Assembly (NCBI GenBank): GCA_964625835.1
Contig: CAZVES010000135.1
Span: 1 to 6,326 of the forward strand
Reading direction: 5' to 3'
Source of the DNA: UBA5336 sp964625835
GTDB lineage: Bacteria; Pseudomonadota; Alphaproteobacteria; Caulobacterales; Hyphomonadaceae
DNA length: 6,326 bases
Position numbers and translations under genes: made by a program. The notes under the pieces are model-generated. The model saw only the letters and a list, made by a program, of their open reading frames with translations, did no database searches and was not told where the DNA came from. Positions within the stretch are counted from its first letter, which is position 1; each line of letters begins with the position of its first letter. Shown here one piece after another: positions 5,392-6,326 of this stretch.

Positions 5392-6225
5392 ATGCCGACT
5401 TCTATCGCTTACCAGGGAGAGCCTGGCGCCAACTCCCACATCGCCTGCCAGGAAGCCTTTCCGGGGCTTTCGCCGATGCCGTGTCGCACATTCGAGGATG
5501 TTATGGCGGCAGTGGAGGGCGGCTCGGCCGAGCTTTCCATGATCCCGGTTGACAACACGATTGCCGGGCGGGTCGGCGACATCCATTACCTGCTGCCGGG
5601 TACGAAGCTTCATATTGTCGGCGAGCACTACCTGCCGATCCGGTTCCAGCTGATGGCCCTGCCTGGCACCGCGCTGGACGATGTGAAGTCCGCGCGCTCG
5701 CACATCATGGCGCTGGGCCAGTGCCGGCGTTTCCTGCGCGAGCGCGGCATCGAGCCGGTGACCGCCGCCGACACGGCCGGCGCCGCGCGCGAGGTGGCCG
5801 AGGCGGGCGAGCCTTCGATGGCCGCCATTGCGCCGCGCCTGGCGGCAGAGGTCTACGGCCTGGAAATCCTCAGTGAGGACATTGAGGATGCCCGCCACAA
5901 CACGACCCGGTTCGTGATCATGGCGCGCGAGCCCGCCGAGGTCGAGCCGGCAGGCGGCCCGGTGAAAACCGCGTTTCTCTTCCAGGTGCGCAACATTCCC
6001 GCCGCGCTGTACAAGACGCTGGGCGGCTTTGCCACCAATGGCGTCAACATGACGAAGCTGGAGAGCTACCAGCTCGACGGGGCGTTCCAGGCCTCGCAGT
6101 TCTATGCCGAGATTGACGGCCATCCCGATGAACGTCCGGTGCAGCTGGCCCTTGAGGAACTGGGTTTCTTCTCCGCCAGCCTGAAGATCCTTGGCGTCTT
6201 CCCCGCCGCACAACAGAAGCCGTAG
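5392..6225 (+). CDS. pheA: Prephenate dehydratase with C-terminal ACT domain
   Basis: The enzyme converts prephenate to phenylpyruvate with loss of water and CO2, the committed step of phenylalanine synthesis, in the cytoplasm. The product is 277 aa, typical for the single-function form; there is no chorismate mutase domain. The catalytic domain spans about 4-180, with YQGEPGANSH at 7-16, PVDNTIAGRV at 52-61 and NTTRF at 170-174, where T172 matches the conserved catalytic threonine of the T-R-F motif. The ACT domain spans about 193-270 (NIPAALYKTLGGFATNGVNM, then ESYQLDG). The two phenylalanine-binding motifs of classical enzymes, GALV and ESRP, read AALY (204-207) and ESYQ (224-227) here. 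The start is fixed by AAAGGA 4 nt before the ATG and by the family motif starting at residue 7. It is divergent from the cytochrome gene and followed by its own terminator, so it is probably transcribed alone. Confidence 0.96.
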   Translation: MPTSIAYQGEPGANSHIACQEAFPGLSPMPCRTFEDVMAAVEGGSAELSMIPVDNTIAGRVGDIHYLLPGTKLHIVGEHYLPIRFQLMALPGTALDDVKSARSHIMALGQCRRFLRERGIEPVTAADTAGAAREVAEAGEPSMAAIAPRLAAEVYGLEILSEDIEDARHNTTRFVIMAREPAEVEPAGGPVKTAFLFQVRNIPAALYKTLGGFATNGVNMTKLESYQLDGAFQASQFYAEIDGHPDERPVQLALEELGFFSASLKILGVFPAAQQKP

Positions 6226-6249
6226 GCGCGCGCAGGTTGGGGTCTGGCT

Positions 6250-6296
6250 CCCCGCTTCGCAGAGCTGCCAAGGGGCAGGCTCGGGGCTGTTTTTTT
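6250..6296 (+). terminator. Intrinsic terminator of pheA
   Basis: GAGCTGCC (6262-6269) pairs with GGCA and GCTC (6274-6282, one bulged G) around a 4-nt loop. An outer CCCC (6250-6253) can pair with GGGG (6283-6286). A run of seven T (6290-6296) follows within a few bases. It lies 25 nt and more after the pheA stop and on the right strand. Confidence 0.7.
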
Positions 6297-6326
6297 CTGG
6301 TTCCCGTATCGCTGCGCTCACATGGA

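Noticed and set aside
5377..6321. Long open frame on the minus strand opposite pheA (314 codons)
   Set aside because: It mirrors pheA almost exactly, its translation is rich in R, H and G with no recognisable domain, and it has no ribosome binding site. GC-rich genes commonly leave the opposite strand open.

Overview
The window reads as ordinary chromosome from an alphaproteobacterium. GC content is high and codons strongly prefer G or C at the third position. The tadB-tadC pair, the membrane-anchored c-type cytochrome of CycM type, and the single-function prephenate dehydratase with an ESYQL-type ACT domain are all alphaproteobacterial in style. The Hyphomonadaceae/Rhodobacterales side of the class is the best guess, but the sequence alone does not fix a genus. 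I see no insertion sequence, phage gene, CRISPR array, tRNA or rRNA.

Layout. (1) Positions 2-1727 carry the 3' end of a Tad (tight adherence, Flp pilus) assembly operon: tadB, cut by the left edge, then tadC. (2) Facing them on the minus strand is a TPR lipoprotein of TadD type (1836-2726). A strong hairpin with A/T flanks lies between the two stop codons and looks like a terminator used from both sides. (3) A divergent intergenic region leads to an M17 leucyl aminopeptidase (2845-4206), followed 66 nt later by a small MarR-type regulator (4273-4641). (4) A membrane-anchored cytochrome c (4666-5292, minus) converges on the regulator gene with only 24 nt between stop codons. (5) Divergent from the cytochrome is prephenate dehydratase pheA (5392-6225), closed by a hairpin and T-run terminator.

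How the genes fit together. TadB and TadC are the paired inner-membrane platform proteins of the Flp pilus machine, and TadD is the lipoprotein thought to help its outer-membrane secretin, so these three belong to one apparatus although tadD is transcribed toward the others. The remaining genes are independent housekeeping functions: peptide turnover, a transcription regulator, respiratory electron transfer, and phenylalanine synthesis.

No new defence, mobile or biosynthetic system is visible. The least explained DNA is regulatory: the 99-nt gap between the cytochrome gene and pheA holds a perfect 9-bp inverted repeat plus three copies of GGTGAC (one inverted), and the gap before the MarR gene holds two perfect palindromes about three helical turns apart.
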